Origin: Bordetella hinzii LMG 13501
Lineage (GTDB): Bacteria > Pseudomonadota > Gammaproteobacteria > Burkholderiales > Burkholderiaceae_B
Assembly: GCF_001548475.1 (NCBI RefSeq)
Contig: NZ_LRUJ01000006.1
Coordinates: 1-64,000 of the forward strand
Direction: 5' to 3'
Length of the DNA: 64,000 bases
A model generated the notes under the pieces. That model saw only the letters and a program-made list of their open reading frames with translations, had not been told where the DNA came from and searched no databases. The translations under genes were made by a program, and so were the position numbers. This document shows positions 32,867-41,048 of the stretch, piece by piece. Within the stretch, counting starts at the first letter, position 1; the number at the start of each line of letters is the position of its first letter.

Positions 32867-33466
32867 ATGCGTTACGACAGCGAGCACAAACAGAAAACCC
32901 GCGAGCGCATCGTCGCCGAGGCGGCGCGCGCCATGCGCGATGCCGGCCCGGCGCAGGTGGGCGTAGCGGCGGTGATGAGCGCCGCCGGCCTGACCCACGG
33001 CGGCTTCTATGCCCACTTCGCCAACAAAGACGCCCTGGTCGCGGCCGCCATTGCGCGCATGTTCGAGGAAAGCCTGCGGTGGTGGGCGCGCAGCCGGCAA
33101 GGACGCGAGCCCGGCGCCGCGCTGGCGCACTATATCGACCGCTATCTTTCGCCCGAGCATCGCGCCGCGCCCGGCCGCGGCTGCCCGCTGGCCGCGCTGG
33201 CCGGCGAGCCGCCGCGCCTGGCGCCGCCGGCCCGCCTGGCCTTCCATGCCGGTTCGCAGGCGCTGCAGGCCGCGCTGGCCGAAGCGCTTGCCGAACTGGG
33301 CCGGGACGATCCCGCCGGGCAGGCGCGCGCCCTGCTGGCCGAGCTGGTGGGGCAGCTCACACTGGCCCGCGCCGAACCCGATGACGCGCAAGCCGCGCGA
33401 TCGCTGGCGCGGGCGCGACAATTTCTCAAACAACGCCTGGGCCTGCCCGGGGAGATGCAAACATGA
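32867..33466 (+). CDS. TetR family regulator, probable autoregulator
   Basis: 199 residues; start ATG 32867 behind GAGGA (a GTG at 32843 is in frame). Helix-turn-helix: VGVAAVMSAAGLTHGGFYAH followed by FANKDALV. Ligand domain with GRGCPLAALAGEPPRLAP, as in NemR/AcrR-like members. Stop overlaps the thioesterase ATG (ATGA at 33463). No other good palindrome is near, so the double operator at 31620-31657 is its probable site. Confidence 0.9.
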   Translation: MRYDSEHKQKTRERIVAEAARAMRDAGPAQVGVAAVMSAAGLTHGGFYAHFANKDALVAAAIARMFEESLRWWARSRQGREPGAALAHYIDRYLSPEHRAAPGRGCPLAALAGEPPRLAPPARLAFHAGSQALQAALAEALAELGRDDPAGQARALLAELVGQLTLARAEPDDAQAARSLARARQFLKQRLGLPGEMQT

Positions 33467-33918
33467 GTCTGGTAGAAGAAGTCGGTTCGGGCCTGGACGG
33501 CCTGGCGCAGCTGCGTGCCCTGATGGCCTCGGGCCGCAAGCCCGGCATCCTGGAGTCGCTGGATTTCGACTTCGTCGAAGTCGAGCCCGGCCGCGCCGTT
33601 TTTGCCGGCATCCCGGGCGCGCATGCCTACAATCCCATCGGCACCGTGCATGGCGGCTATGCCGCCACCCTGTTGGACTCGGCCTGCGGCTGTGCGGTGC
33701 ATTCGCAGCTTAGCGCCGAGCAGGCCTACACCACGCTGGAACTCAAGGTGGCCTATCACAAGGCCATCACGCGCGACACCGGCCTGATCCGCGCCGAAGG
33801 CCGGGTGCTGAGCCTGGGCCAGCGCGTGGGGTATTCCGAAGCACGCCTGACCGACGCCCAGGGGCGGCTGCTGGCATCGGCCACCTCCACCTTGCTGGTG
33901 TTCGCGCGCAAGCGCTAG
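33463..33918 (+). CDS. PaaI-type hotdog thioesterase
   Basis: 151 residues, coupled to the TetR gene by a 4-bp overlap. Hotdog fold with the PaaI active-site segment PIGTVHGGYAATLLDSACGC and beta strands YTTLELKVAYHKAITRDTG and SEARLTDAQGRLLASATSTL. It releases CoA from acyl- or aryl-CoA esters. Third gene of the thiolase operon; its 3-prime end overlaps the convergent GNAT gene by 4 bp. Confidence 0.92.
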   Translation: MSLVEEVGSGLDGLAQLRALMASGRKPGILESLDFDFVEVEPGRAVFAGIPGAHAYNPIGTVHGGYAATLLDSACGCAVHSQLSAEQAYTTLELKVAYHKAITRDTGLIRAEGRVLSLGQRVGYSEARLTDAQGRLLASATSTLLVFARKR

Positions 33919-34460
33919 CGCCGGTCCACGCGCCGGTACATCAGCGTGGTGGACTCGGCGCGCGCGCCATGGGGGTCGATGGCGTAGCCGGGGATGCGGC
34001 CCGCCACCTCGAAACCCAACGAGCGGTACAGGGCCTCGGCCGGGCTGTCGCTGACGGTATCCAGGGTCAGCAAATGACGCCCGCGCCGCGCCGCCTCGGC
34101 CATGGCCTCCAGCATGAGGGCGCGCGCCAGGCCCAGGCGGCGGGCGCGTGGATGCACCAGCAGTTTGCGGACTTCGGCGCGGTGCGGCTGGTTGGGCGGG
34201 GTGTCCAGGTCCAGTTGCACCGTGCCCTCCAGCGCATCGCCACGCCAGGCGGCCAGCAGGTGCAGGCCGCCGCTTTGCACGCCGGGCCTGACTTTCTCGC
34301 GCCAGAAGGCCGCGGCGTTTTCCCGCGAGTAGGGCAGCAGGAAGTTGACGCTGGCGCCGCCGGCGACACAGGCTTGCAGCACGTCGGCCAGGGCCGGCAG
34401 GTGGGTGTCGAGGTCGCTGGCCGACAGGGCGCCGATGCGCGTGGCTTGGAGGAGGGTCAT
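33915..34460 (-). CDS. GNAT family N-acetyltransferase
   Basis: 181 residues. GNAT core: VRKLLVHPRARRLGLARALM (acetyl-CoA-binding loop R-x-x-G-x-A; slightly altered) and DTVSDSPAEALYRSLGFEVA. It starts 12 bp after the stop of the XRE-cupin regulator (34473) and is probably co-transcribed with it. Substrate unknown; the pairing is reminiscent of amine or antibiotic acetylation units controlled by a local repressor. Confidence 0.9.
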   Translation of the reverse strand: MTLLQATRIGALSASDLDTHLPALADVLQACVAGGASVNFLLPYSRENAAAFWREKVRPGVQSGGLHLLAAWRGDALEGTVQLDLDTPPNQPHRAEVRKLLVHPRARRLGLARALMLEAMAEAARRGRHLLTLDTVSDSPAEALYRSLGFEVAGRIPGYAIDPHGARAESTTLMYRRVDRR

Positions 34461-34472
34461 GGGAGGACGGGG

Positions 34473-35024
34473 TCAGAGGAGGAAGAGAAAATACTGCGCG
34501 CCGGCGCGGGTGAGAAAGCGGCTGGCGCCATGCAGCTGGTAGCGCAGGCAGTCGCCGGGCGCCAGCCGGTGGCGGCGCCCGTCGACCGTCATGTCCAGGT
34601 CGCCCTGCATGAGCACCAGATGGTGCTCCAGGCCGGGGCGCGGCGGCGCGTCGTAGTCGATGCAGGTGCCGGGCGCCAGCTCGCAGGCCAGCACCTCGCC
34701 GGCCAAGTTGCGCGCAGGGGGCGAGACCGAGCGGCGGGTGAAGCCGGCATCACGCCAGATGGGCTGGCCGGCCAGCGGCACATGGGCCGGGAAGTCCTCC
34801 TCGACCATGCGCAGCAGGCGCGAGAGCGTGAGCCCGAAGGCGGCGCACAGGCGGCCAAGCACGCTGGTCGTGGGGCTGACCTCGGCGTTTTCCAGCCGCG
34901 ACAGCGTGGCCCGGCTGACCTGGCTGCGCCGCGCCAGTTCGTCCAGCGACCAGCCCCGCTCCACGCGCAAGGCCTTCAGACGCTGGGCAAGCTGCTGGTC
35001 GAACTCGGGAGGTGTGTTTTCCAT
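34473..35024 (-). CDS. XRE family regulator with C-terminal cupin
   Basis: 183 residues; start ATG 35024 (MENTPPEFDQQLAQRLKALR), since the only upstream in-frame start is TTG. Helix-turn-helix WSLDELARRSQVSRATLSRL and a C-terminal cupin (LAGEVLACELAPGTCIDYDA, GLEHHLVLMQGDLDMTVDGR, RHRLAPGDCLRYQLHG). This architecture is shared by PuuR and SutR-type regulators. The start codon lies within a 35-bp inverted repeat (35018-35052), which argues for tight autoregulation. Operon with the GNAT gene. Confidence 0.9.
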   Translation of the reverse strand: MENTPPEFDQQLAQRLKALRVERGWSLDELARRSQVSRATLSRLENAEVSPTTSVLGRLCAAFGLTLSRLLRMVEEDFPAHVPLAGQPIWRDAGFTRRSVSPPARNLAGEVLACELAPGTCIDYDAPPRPGLEHHLVLMQGDLDMTVDGRRHRLAPGDCLRYQLHGASRFLTRAGAQYFLFLL

Positions 35025-35052
35025 ATTCGGGATTTTTTCCCGAATATGGAAA
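35018..35052. promoter_or_regulatory. 35-bp inverted repeat over the XRE-cupin start codon
   Basis: Arms of 15 bp (TTTCCATATTCGGGA at 35018-35032 and its exact complement at 35038-35052) around a TTTTT centre. The minus-strand ATG (35022-35024) lies in the left arm. It is also the 5-prime leader of the mRNA, so it can act as DNA operator and RNA hairpin. Symmetry is seen; binding by the encoded XRE protein is inferred. Confidence 0.7.
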
Positions 35053-35056
35053 TCCG

Positions 35057-35236
35057 TCAAGCGTGACGCGGTTTGCCGCGCCGCTTGGTATGGGCGAATT
35101 CTTCCAGCTGTTTTTCGGTCATGGAGTCATACATCTGGCGCGAGGCGCCCTTGAGCGATCCGACCGGGGTTTCATGCCGTTTGGCGGCCAGGGCGGCGCC
35201 GGCGGCCATTTGCTGGGCTTTCGATTTGGCGGGCAT
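35057..35236 (-). CDS. DUF3008 family small protein
   Basis: 59 residues with a perfect ribosome site (AAGGAGGATGCC before ATG 35236). The sequence begins MPAKSKAQQMAAGAALAAKR and continues LKGASRQMYDSMTEKQLEEF, ending in a basic tail KRRGKPRHA; these are the features of DUF3008. Small, basic, soluble, function unknown. Lies upstream of the XRE-cupin gene on the same strand; the XRE palindrome starts just before its stop. Confidence 0.88.
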   Translation of the reverse strand: MPAKSKAQQMAAGAALAAKRHETPVGSLKGASRQMYDSMTEKQLEEFAHTKRRGKPRHA

Positions 35237-35410
35237 GGCATCCTCCTTGCAGGACAGGTTGGCAACGGGCAGGGCGGGCCTGCGATTCCATGCTATCGCC
35301 GCCGATGCGGCCCCCGGGGTTACGCCTCGTAGCGGGATGCAACGGCATGGTTTGCGCGCCGGCGGGCCCGGCATTACAGTGGCCGCCAGCATCCGATGCG
35401 GAGACTTTGA

Positions 35411-36283
35411 ATGACTCGTCACCAGGTATTGCGCCAGGCTTTGCGCGAAGGCCGGCTGTTCACGGCCATGGCGGCCCATAATCCCCTGTCGGCCGTGCTG
35501 GCCGAGCAGGCCGGCTTCGACGGTATCTGGGGCAGCGGCTTCGAGCTGTCGGCCAGCCACGCCGTGCCCGACGCCAGCATCCTGCCGCTGTCCACGCATC
35601 TGGACATGATGCGGGCGATGGCCGCGCGCGTGAGCGTGCCCGTCATCGCCGACATCGACACCGGCTTCGGCAACGCCGTCAACGTGGCCTATGTGCTGCC
35701 GCAGTTCGAAGCCGCCGGCGTGTCGGCCGTGGTCATGGAGGACAAGCATTTTCCCAAGGACACCAGCCTGCGCGAGCGCGCGCGCCAGGAGCTGGTGTCC
35801 ATCGAGACCTTCCAGGGCAAGGTCGCGGCGGCGGTGGCGGCGCGGCGCGATCCGGATTTCGTGGTCATCGCCCGCGTCGAGGCGCTGATCGCCGGCCTTG
35901 GCCAGGCCGAGGCCCTGCGGCGCGCCAGCGCCTATGTCGAGGCAGGCGCCGACGCCATTCTCATCCATTCCAAGCAGAAGACCCCGGACGAGATCCTGGA
36001 CTTCGTGCGCGCCTGGCGCGGCGAGGCGCCGCTGGTGCTGGTGCCCACGGCCTACCCGCAGCTGCGCGAGGCCGATATCGCGGCACTGCGCAAGGTGGGC
36101 GTGGTGATCTACGGCAATCACGCCATCCGGGCCGCGGTCGGCGCCATGCGCGAGGTCTTCGCGCGCATCCGCGCCGAAGGCGGCATTGCCGGCGTGGACG
36201 CGCAACTGCCCACGGTCAACGACATCATTGCCCTGCAGGGCGATGCCGCGATGCGCGAGCTGGAGAAGCGTTTTCTGCGCTGA
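35411..36283 (+). CDS. Phosphonopyruvate hydrolase/PEP mutase-like enzyme
   Basis: 290 residues; isocitrate lyase/PEP mutase superfamily. Mg-binding and catalytic segments: IWGSGFELSASHAVPD, VIADIDTGFGNAVN (D81, D83), VVMEDKHFPKDTSLRE (E110, D111, K112). GSGFELSA and EDK-x-FPKDTS are close to phosphonopyruvate hydrolase (PphA) of Variovorax, which yields pyruvate and phosphate from phosphonopyruvate. PEP mutase and 2-methylisocitrate lyase are alternatives. No phosphonate transport or transaminase gene is adjacent. It overlaps the convergent MFS gene by 59 bp. Confidence 0.8.
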   Translation: MTRHQVLRQALREGRLFTAMAAHNPLSAVLAEQAGFDGIWGSGFELSASHAVPDASILPLSTHLDMMRAMAARVSVPVIADIDTGFGNAVNVAYVLPQFEAAGVSAVVMEDKHFPKDTSLRERARQELVSIETFQGKVAAAVAARRDPDFVVIARVEALIAGLGQAEALRRASAYVEAGADAILIHSKQKTPDEILDFVRAWRGEAPLVLVPTAYPQLREADIAALRKVGVVIYGNHAIRAAVGAMREVFARIRAEGGIAGVDAQLPTVNDIIALQGDAAMRELEKRFLR

Positions 36284-37442
36284 GCGCGGCCGATCGCCGC
36301 CAGCAGAGCAGGGCGCAGGCGCTGGCCGCCGCGCCCGCGGCGCATACGGCCGGCCACCCCGCCCAGGCGTACAGATGGGTGGTGAATAGGGCGCCGGCGC
36401 CGCTGCCGGCGGCATAGAACAGCATGTAGCCGCCGATCAGCCGTCCATGCAGGGCAGGCGGCGCGGCCAGGATGAGGCTTTGATTGGTCACATGCACCGC
36501 CTGCGCCGCCAGGTCCAGAAGGACGATGCCCAGGCCCAGCCACCAGAGCGATTGGCCCAGCGCGGCCAATGGCAGCCACGACAGCAGCATCAGCGCCAAG
36601 GCCCAGCCCGTGGTGGCCTGCGCATGGCCTTGGTCGGCCAGCCGCCCGGCGCGCGCCGCCCCCAGCGCGCCGGCCACGCCCAGCAGGCCGAAGGCGCCGA
36701 TGGCCGCGGTCGACAGCCCGGCGTCGGCCAGCGGCAGGGCCATGGCGCTCCAGAACAGGCCCAGCACCGCGAAAATCCAGAAACCCAGCAGGCCGCGGGC
36801 GCGCAGCACGGGATTGCGCCGCAGCTGCCCCGCCAGCGAGGCGAGCAGATCGCGGTAACGCATGGCCTGGGCGGGCGCCGGCGGCGGCAACAGGCGCGCC
36901 AGGCACAGCGACAGCAGCAGGCAGAACAGCGCGGAGACGAGATAGACGGCGCGCCAGCCGGCCAGGTCGGCGATCAGGCCGGAGACCGTGCGCGCCAGCA
37001 GCAGGCCGGCCATGACGCCGCCCTGGGCGGCGCCCACCACGGCGCCGCGCTGATGCTCGCCCGCCGCGGCGGCCGCGTAGACGATGAGGCCCTGGGTCAT
37101 GGCCGTGCCCAGCGAGCCCAGGGCCAGCATGCCGGCCAGCAGCAGGCCGACGTGGCGGCTGGCGGCCAGCGCAAGCAGGGTGAAGGTGAGCAAAACCAGT
37201 TGGACGAGCAAGAGGCGTTTGCGCGGCCAGATGTCGCCCAGGGGGACGACGAACAGCAGGGCCAGGCCGCAGCCGATCTGCGTGGCCGTGATGACACCGC
37301 CCACCGCGCCGCGCGCGATGCCGAAGTCGGCCGCCAGGGCGTCGAGCAAGGGTTGGGCGTAATAGACATTGGCCACGCTGATGCCGCAGGCCACGGCAAA
37401 CAGGGCCACCAGCGGGGTCGGGAGGTCTCGCGCGGTTGGCAT
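36225..37442 (-). CDS. MFS transporter
   Basis: 405 residues with 12 helices. N-terminal segment VACGISVANVYYAQPLLDAL and loop RKRLLLVQLVLLTFTLLALA are typical of the YnfM/YgaY-like drug:H+ antiporter group. Divergent from the HxlR gene (37520) across 77 bp that contain a dyad, so regulation by HxlR is likely. Its 3-prime end runs 59 bp into the convergent PEP-mutase-like gene; the C-terminal ~20 residues may be variable. Confidence 0.9.
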   Translation of the reverse strand: MPTARDLPTPLVALFAVACGISVANVYYAQPLLDALAADFGIARGAVGGVITATQIGCGLALLFVVPLGDIWPRKRLLLVQLVLLTFTLLALAASRHVGLLLAGMLALGSLGTAMTQGLIVYAAAAAGEHQRGAVVGAAQGGVMAGLLLARTVSGLIADLAGWRAVYLVSALFCLLLSLCLARLLPPPAPAQAMRYRDLLASLAGQLRRNPVLRARGLLGFWIFAVLGLFWSAMALPLADAGLSTAAIGAFGLLGVAGALGAARAGRLADQGHAQATTGWALALMLLSWLPLAALGQSLWWLGLGIVLLDLAAQAVHVTNQSLILAAPPALHGRLIGGYMLFYAAGSGAGALFTTHLYAWAGWPAVCAAGAAASACALLCWRRSAALSAENASPARASRHRPAGQ

Positions 37443-37448
37443 GATGTA

Positions 37449-37465
37449 GGTTTCAAATTAAAACC
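37449..37465. promoter_or_regulatory. Dyad between MFS and HxlR genes
   Basis: GGTTT (37449-37453) and AAACC (37461-37465) around an AT-rich centre, in the 77-bp divergent region next to the MFS start. A second AT-rich patch (GTTTTAAAATGC) follows. HxlR proteins bind palindromes of this kind. Confidence 0.4.
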
Positions 37466-37519
37466 GTTGCGAGTGTAGAGACGGAAGTTTTAAAATGCAA
37501 CCTTGTTAATCGTAGGGAT

Positions 37520-37987
37520 ATGGGCCAGGATATGGCGTCCGACTACACCCCCTGCCCGGTGGCCCGCGGCGCGGGCCTCTTGGGCGACCGCTGGGCCTTG
37601 CTGATCCTGCGCGACGCCTTCGACGGCGAGCGCCGTTTCAATGGTTTCCAGAAAAACCTGGGCATCGCGCGCAATATGCTGGCCGACCGGCTGCGCAAGC
37701 TGGTGCAGGCCGGCATCCTGGAGACCGTGCCGGCCGGGCCACACCATGAGTACCAGCTCACCGACAAAGGCCGCGACCTGTTTCCGCTGATCGTCAGCCT
37801 GCGGCAGTGGGGCGAGCGCCACCTCTATGCGCCCGGCGAGGCGCACTCGGTGCTGGTCGACAAGCAGCATGGCAAGCCGCTGGCCGACATGCAGCCGCGT
37901 TGCCAGGCCGGCGAGGTCTTGCGTCCCGAAGACACTGAGGTGTGCAAGCTGCCGGTGCTCAAACCGGCAGGCCGGTCTCGCGCTTGA
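37520..37987 (+). CDS. HxlR family transcriptional regulator
   Basis: 155 residues; ATG 37520 or 37532. The HxlR signature is clear: CPVARGAGLLGDRWALLILR, RFNGFQKNLGIARNMLADRL, YQLTDKGRDLFPLIVSLRQW. Winged-helix dimer, often redox- or quinone-responsive; a Cys is present at the expected N-terminal place (YTPCPV). Divergent from the MFS pump, which it probably represses. Its 3-prime end overlaps the convergent Lrp gene by 29 bp. Confidence 0.92.
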   Translation: MGQDMASDYTPCPVARGAGLLGDRWALLILRDAFDGERRFNGFQKNLGIARNMLADRLRKLVQAGILETVPAGPHHEYQLTDKGRDLFPLIVSLRQWGERHLYAPGEAHSVLVDKQHGKPLADMQPRCQAGEVLRPEDTEVCKLPVLKPAGRSRA

Positions 37988-38420
37988 CCTCCTGCAGCGA
38001 GAGCATGGATTCCACCGAGGCCACGCCGGGCAGGCTGCGCACCACGTCGCGCACGAAGCGTCCGTATTCCTCCAGGTCGGCGGCCACGATCTGCAGCAAG
38101 TAGTCGGCGCTGCCCGAGATGTTGTGGCAGGCCACGATGCGGGGCAGGGCTTGCACCGCCTGTTCGAAACGATCCGACAGCGCCCGGTCATGGCTGCTGA
38201 AACGCACCTGGGCAAAGGCCGTCACGCCCAGGCCCAGCGCGCGCTTGGACAGCACGGCGCGATAGCGTTCGATATAGCCTTCGCTCTCCAGGCGCTTCAG
38301 GCGCCGGGCGCAGGGCGTCTCGCTCAGATTGACTTGTTCGGCCAGCCGGCTGACCGGCATGCGCCCGTCCTGTTGCAGGGCCTGCAGCAGGGCGCGGTCG
38401 ATGCGATCCAGGTCTTCCAT
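37959..38420 (-). CDS. Lrp/AsnC family regulator
   Basis: 153 residues; start ATG 38420 (MEDLDRIDRALLQALQQDGR), as the longer frame needs TTG. HTH MPVSRLAEQVNLSETPCARR; ligand RAM domain SGSADYLLQIVAADLEEYGR. Divergent from the LysE-type exporter at 38549, the common Lrp/exporter pair in which amino acid excess induces export. Confidence 0.92.
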   Translation of the reverse strand: MEDLDRIDRALLQALQQDGRMPVSRLAEQVNLSETPCARRLKRLESEGYIERYRAVLSKRALGLGVTAFAQVRFSSHDRALSDRFEQAVQALPRIVACHNISGSADYLLQIVAADLEEYGRFVRDVVRSLPGVASVESMLSLQEVKRETGLPV

Positions 38421-38548
38421 GCGTAAATCCTTCAATAATCGTTCAAAACGAGCAGGAATCCTCCAATCATACGCGCTTGATCGGTAAAAAATGCCGGATA
38501 TCGCCCGGGCCTTGGGTGCATCATGACGCCCTGTCTTCGAGGTCCGCC

Positions 38549-39166
38549 ATGTTGTCTTTTTCCCTGTTGTCGCTCTATATCGGCGCCTTGCTGATGGTCT
38601 ATGCCCTGCCTGGGCCGGACATGGCGCTGATGCTGCAGACCAGCGCGGCGCGCGGGGTACGCGCCGGCCTGGCGACGGCGGCGGGCCTGGCCATGGCGCG
38701 GGCCGCCCATGTCACCCTGTCGGCCTGCGGCCTGGCGGTGCTGCTCAAGAACGCGCCCTGGCTCTATCACGCGGTGCGCCTGGCCGGCGCGGCCTATCTG
38801 CTATGGATCGCCATCCAGGTCTTCCGCTCGCCGCCCTTCCGGCTGGATGCGCCCCAGGGCCTGGCGCCGGGCGCCTTGCGCGCCAGCATGCTGCGCGGCT
38901 TCATGGGCAATATGCTCAATCCCAAGGCCTTGCTGTTCTGCTCGGTCTTCTTGCCGCAATTCCTGCGCCCCGGGCCGGTCGTGCCGCAGATGATGGTGCT
39001 GGGCGCGATCCTGGTGGTCTTCGGGCTGCTGGTCGACCTGGCGCTGGCCCTGGGCGCGGCGCGGCTGGGCCGCTGGCTGCGCGGCCATCCGCGCGCCCAG
39101 GCGGTGCAGCGCTGGGCCTTCTCCAGCGTGCTCGCCGCGTTTGCCCTGCGCCTGTCGCTGGATTGA
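38549..39166 (+). CDS. LysE/RhtB family amino acid exporter
   Basis: 205 residues, six helices. Family motif GALLMVYALPGPDMALMLQT and GFMGNMLNPKALLFCSVFLP. Exports an amino acid or derivative with proton exchange. The divergent Lrp gene (38420) is its likely activator. The start ATG 38549 follows GAGGTCC. Confidence 0.92.
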   Translation: MLSFSLLSLYIGALLMVYALPGPDMALMLQTSAARGVRAGLATAAGLAMARAAHVTLSACGLAVLLKNAPWLYHAVRLAGAAYLLWIAIQVFRSPPFRLDAPQGLAPGALRASMLRGFMGNMLNPKALLFCSVFLPQFLRPGPVVPQMMVLGAILVVFGLLVDLALALGAARLGRWLRGHPRAQAVQRWAFSSVLAAFALRLSLD

Positions 39167-39170
39167 AGCG

Positions 39171-39332
39171 CTATTCGGCCGGCATGTCCGACGCCTTGAT
39201 GACCTTGGCGCAGCGCGCCATTTCCTCCCCCAGGTGCCGCGAGAACTGCTCGGGCGTGCTGGCCGCCACCTCGCCGCCGGCCTGGGGGGCGCGCGGGTAG
39301 ATCACTTCCGAGCGCAAGGCCTGCGCCGCCGC
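39171..39332 (-). pseudogene. 3-prime remnant of a Bug-type substrate-binding protein gene
   Basis: Reading minus, the frame after the MmgE stop (TAG 39336-39338) continues for 53 codons to TAG 39171-39173. It gives RSEVIYPRAPQAGG, ASTPEQFSRHLGEEMARCAK and VIKASDMPAE, which is the C-terminal end of a Bug receptor (conserved PEQF and K-V-I-K-A-S). No start, signal peptide or N-terminal domain remains. The rest of the gene appears to have been deleted between MmgE and this tail. Bug genes next to MmgE/PrpD genes are usual in Bordetella. Confidence 0.75.
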
Positions 39333-39335
39333 GGG

Positions 39336-40886
39336 CTAGCCGCCGCGGCGCTCGAAAATGCCGCGTGGCAGGCCGTCGTCGGCCAGCAGCGCGGGCGGGA
39401 TCTGCATATTCAGCGCCGCCAGGGCGCCGGCCGGCAGCGCGGCCAGCCCGAGCGCCGCCTCCAGGAAGCGGTCCTGTTCGGCGGGCAGGGCATGGGCGCC
39501 GGCCAGTTCGCGGAACTTGGCGAGGTAGTCCTGCCTGCCGAAAGGCCGGGCGCCACGAGGATGGGCGTCGGCCACTTCGATCTCGTCCTCCAGGATCTGT
39601 CCACCGCGCAAGGTGATCCGCACGCGGCCTCCAAAGGCGCGGCGCGCGGGGTCCGGGTCGTGGTAGAGACGGTCCCAATAGGCGTCCTCACGGGTGCTGA
39701 CCTTGCGCCACAGCCGCAGCGTGTCGGGCCGCCGCGCGCGCTCGGCGCGATAGCTATCGATGTGATGCCAGCGGCCGTCCTGCAGCGCGACCGCGAAGAT
39801 GTACATCAGGCTGTGGTCCAGGGTCTCGCGGCTGGCTTCGGGGTTGTACTTTTGCGGATCGTTCGAACCGCTGCCGATGATGCGGTGCGTATGGTGACTG
39901 GTGGTGATGACCACGCTGTCGATGGCGTCGGTGTCGCCGATGCGCGAGCGCAGCCGGAACGCCAGGTCTATCCATGCCTGGGACTGGATCTCGGCCGAAT
40001 AGGCTTTGGTGTAGGTTTCCATGATGGCGCGCTTGGGCGTGCCGGCGCGCGGCAAGGGCACCTGGTAGCGCGCCTGCGGGCCGTCGAGCATCCAGGCGAT
40101 GAGGCTGTCGTCGCCCTCGTAGATGGGGGTGGGCGAGGTCTCGCCGCGCAAGGCGCGGTCCACGGCCTCGACGGCCAGCTTGCCGGCATGGGCCGGCGCC
40201 ACGGCCTTCCACGAAGAGATGTCGCCCTTGCGCGATTGGCGGGTCGTCACAGTGACGTGCACGGCGTGGTTCAGGGCCTGGAAGAGCGTCGGCGCCGGCA
40301 GGCGCAGCATGGCGCCGATGCCGGCCACCATGCCGGCGGCGATATGGGTGAGGTGGTCGACGCGATGGGTGTGCAGCGCGATGCCCTTGGTCAGGCCACC
40401 GGAGATTTCATAGGCCGCCGCGATGCCGCGCAGCAGGTCGGCGCCGGACGCGCCGCATTGCTGGCCCACGGCCAGGACGGAGGCGATCATGTCGCCGGGA
40501 TGGTTCATGTCGGCGGCGAGAAAGGTGTCGTGGAAGTCCAGCTCGCGCACGGCCGCGCCGTTGGCCCAGGCGGCCCATTCGCAATGCACCCGGACCGAGG
40601 GGGGCAGGCCGTAGACGGTGGCGCCTCCCTCGTGGCGATGGGCCAGGGCCTGGGCGCGGGCGTTGGCCACCGGGCGGCGCAGCAGCGCGGCCACGGCCAC
40701 GCCGGTGTTGTCGATGACGCGGTTGACGATCATGGCCGACACATCGTCGTCCAGCGGCGTGTCGTCCAGGGCCGCCTCGGCCAGCTTCCAGGCCAGCAAT
40801 TGCTCGCGCGGCGGTGTGTCGGCGCTGGGGTAGACGCGCACCTCGTGCAGCTGGAGGCCGGGAGCGGCGGGGGATACGGATGTCAT
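39336..40886 (-). CDS. MmgE/PrpD family protein (2-methylcitrate dehydratase-like)
   Basis: 516 residues; start ATG 40886 behind GGAAGGAAGAG, with an open but unlikely extension. Landmarks: VNRVIDNTGVAVAALLRRPV, ANGAAVRELDFHDTFLAADM, HPGDMIASVLAVGQQCGASG, THIAAGMVAGIGAMLRLPAP. The family includes 2-methylcitrate and cis-aconitate-type (de)hydratases without an Fe-S cluster. No prp genes are near, so the substrate is another hydroxy acid. Divergent from the LysR at 41049. A Bug receptor tail lies just downstream. Confidence 0.88.
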   Translation of the reverse strand: MTSVSPAAPGLQLHEVRVYPSADTPPREQLLAWKLAEAALDDTPLDDDVSAMIVNRVIDNTGVAVAALLRRPVANARAQALAHRHEGGATVYGLPPSVRVHCEWAAWANGAAVRELDFHDTFLAADMNHPGDMIASVLAVGQQCGASGADLLRGIAAAYEISGGLTKGIALHTHRVDHLTHIAAGMVAGIGAMLRLPAPTLFQALNHAVHVTVTTRQSRKGDISSWKAVAPAHAGKLAVEAVDRALRGETSPTPIYEGDDSLIAWMLDGPQARYQVPLPRAGTPKRAIMETYTKAYSAEIQSQAWIDLAFRLRSRIGDTDAIDSVVITTSHHTHRIIGSGSNDPQKYNPEASRETLDHSLMYIFAVALQDGRWHHIDSYRAERARRPDTLRLWRKVSTREDAYWDRLYHDPDPARRAFGGRVRITLRGGQILEDEIEVADAHPRGARPFGRQDYLAKFRELAGAHALPAEQDRFLEAALGLAALPAGALAALNMQIPPALLADDGLPRGIFERRGG

Positions 40887-41048
40887 GGGTCGGGTCTCTT
40901 CCTTCGGGCAGGCGCCGGGGCGGCGCGCGACAAAAGCATAGGCCCGCTGGCGCCGCGCCAATAGCCGCGCGGCCCGCACAGCCGCTGTGAATTCCGTTCA
41001 CAAGCCCGGATGAGCCCCTACAATCGGCCGGACACCTGGAGCGCGGCA

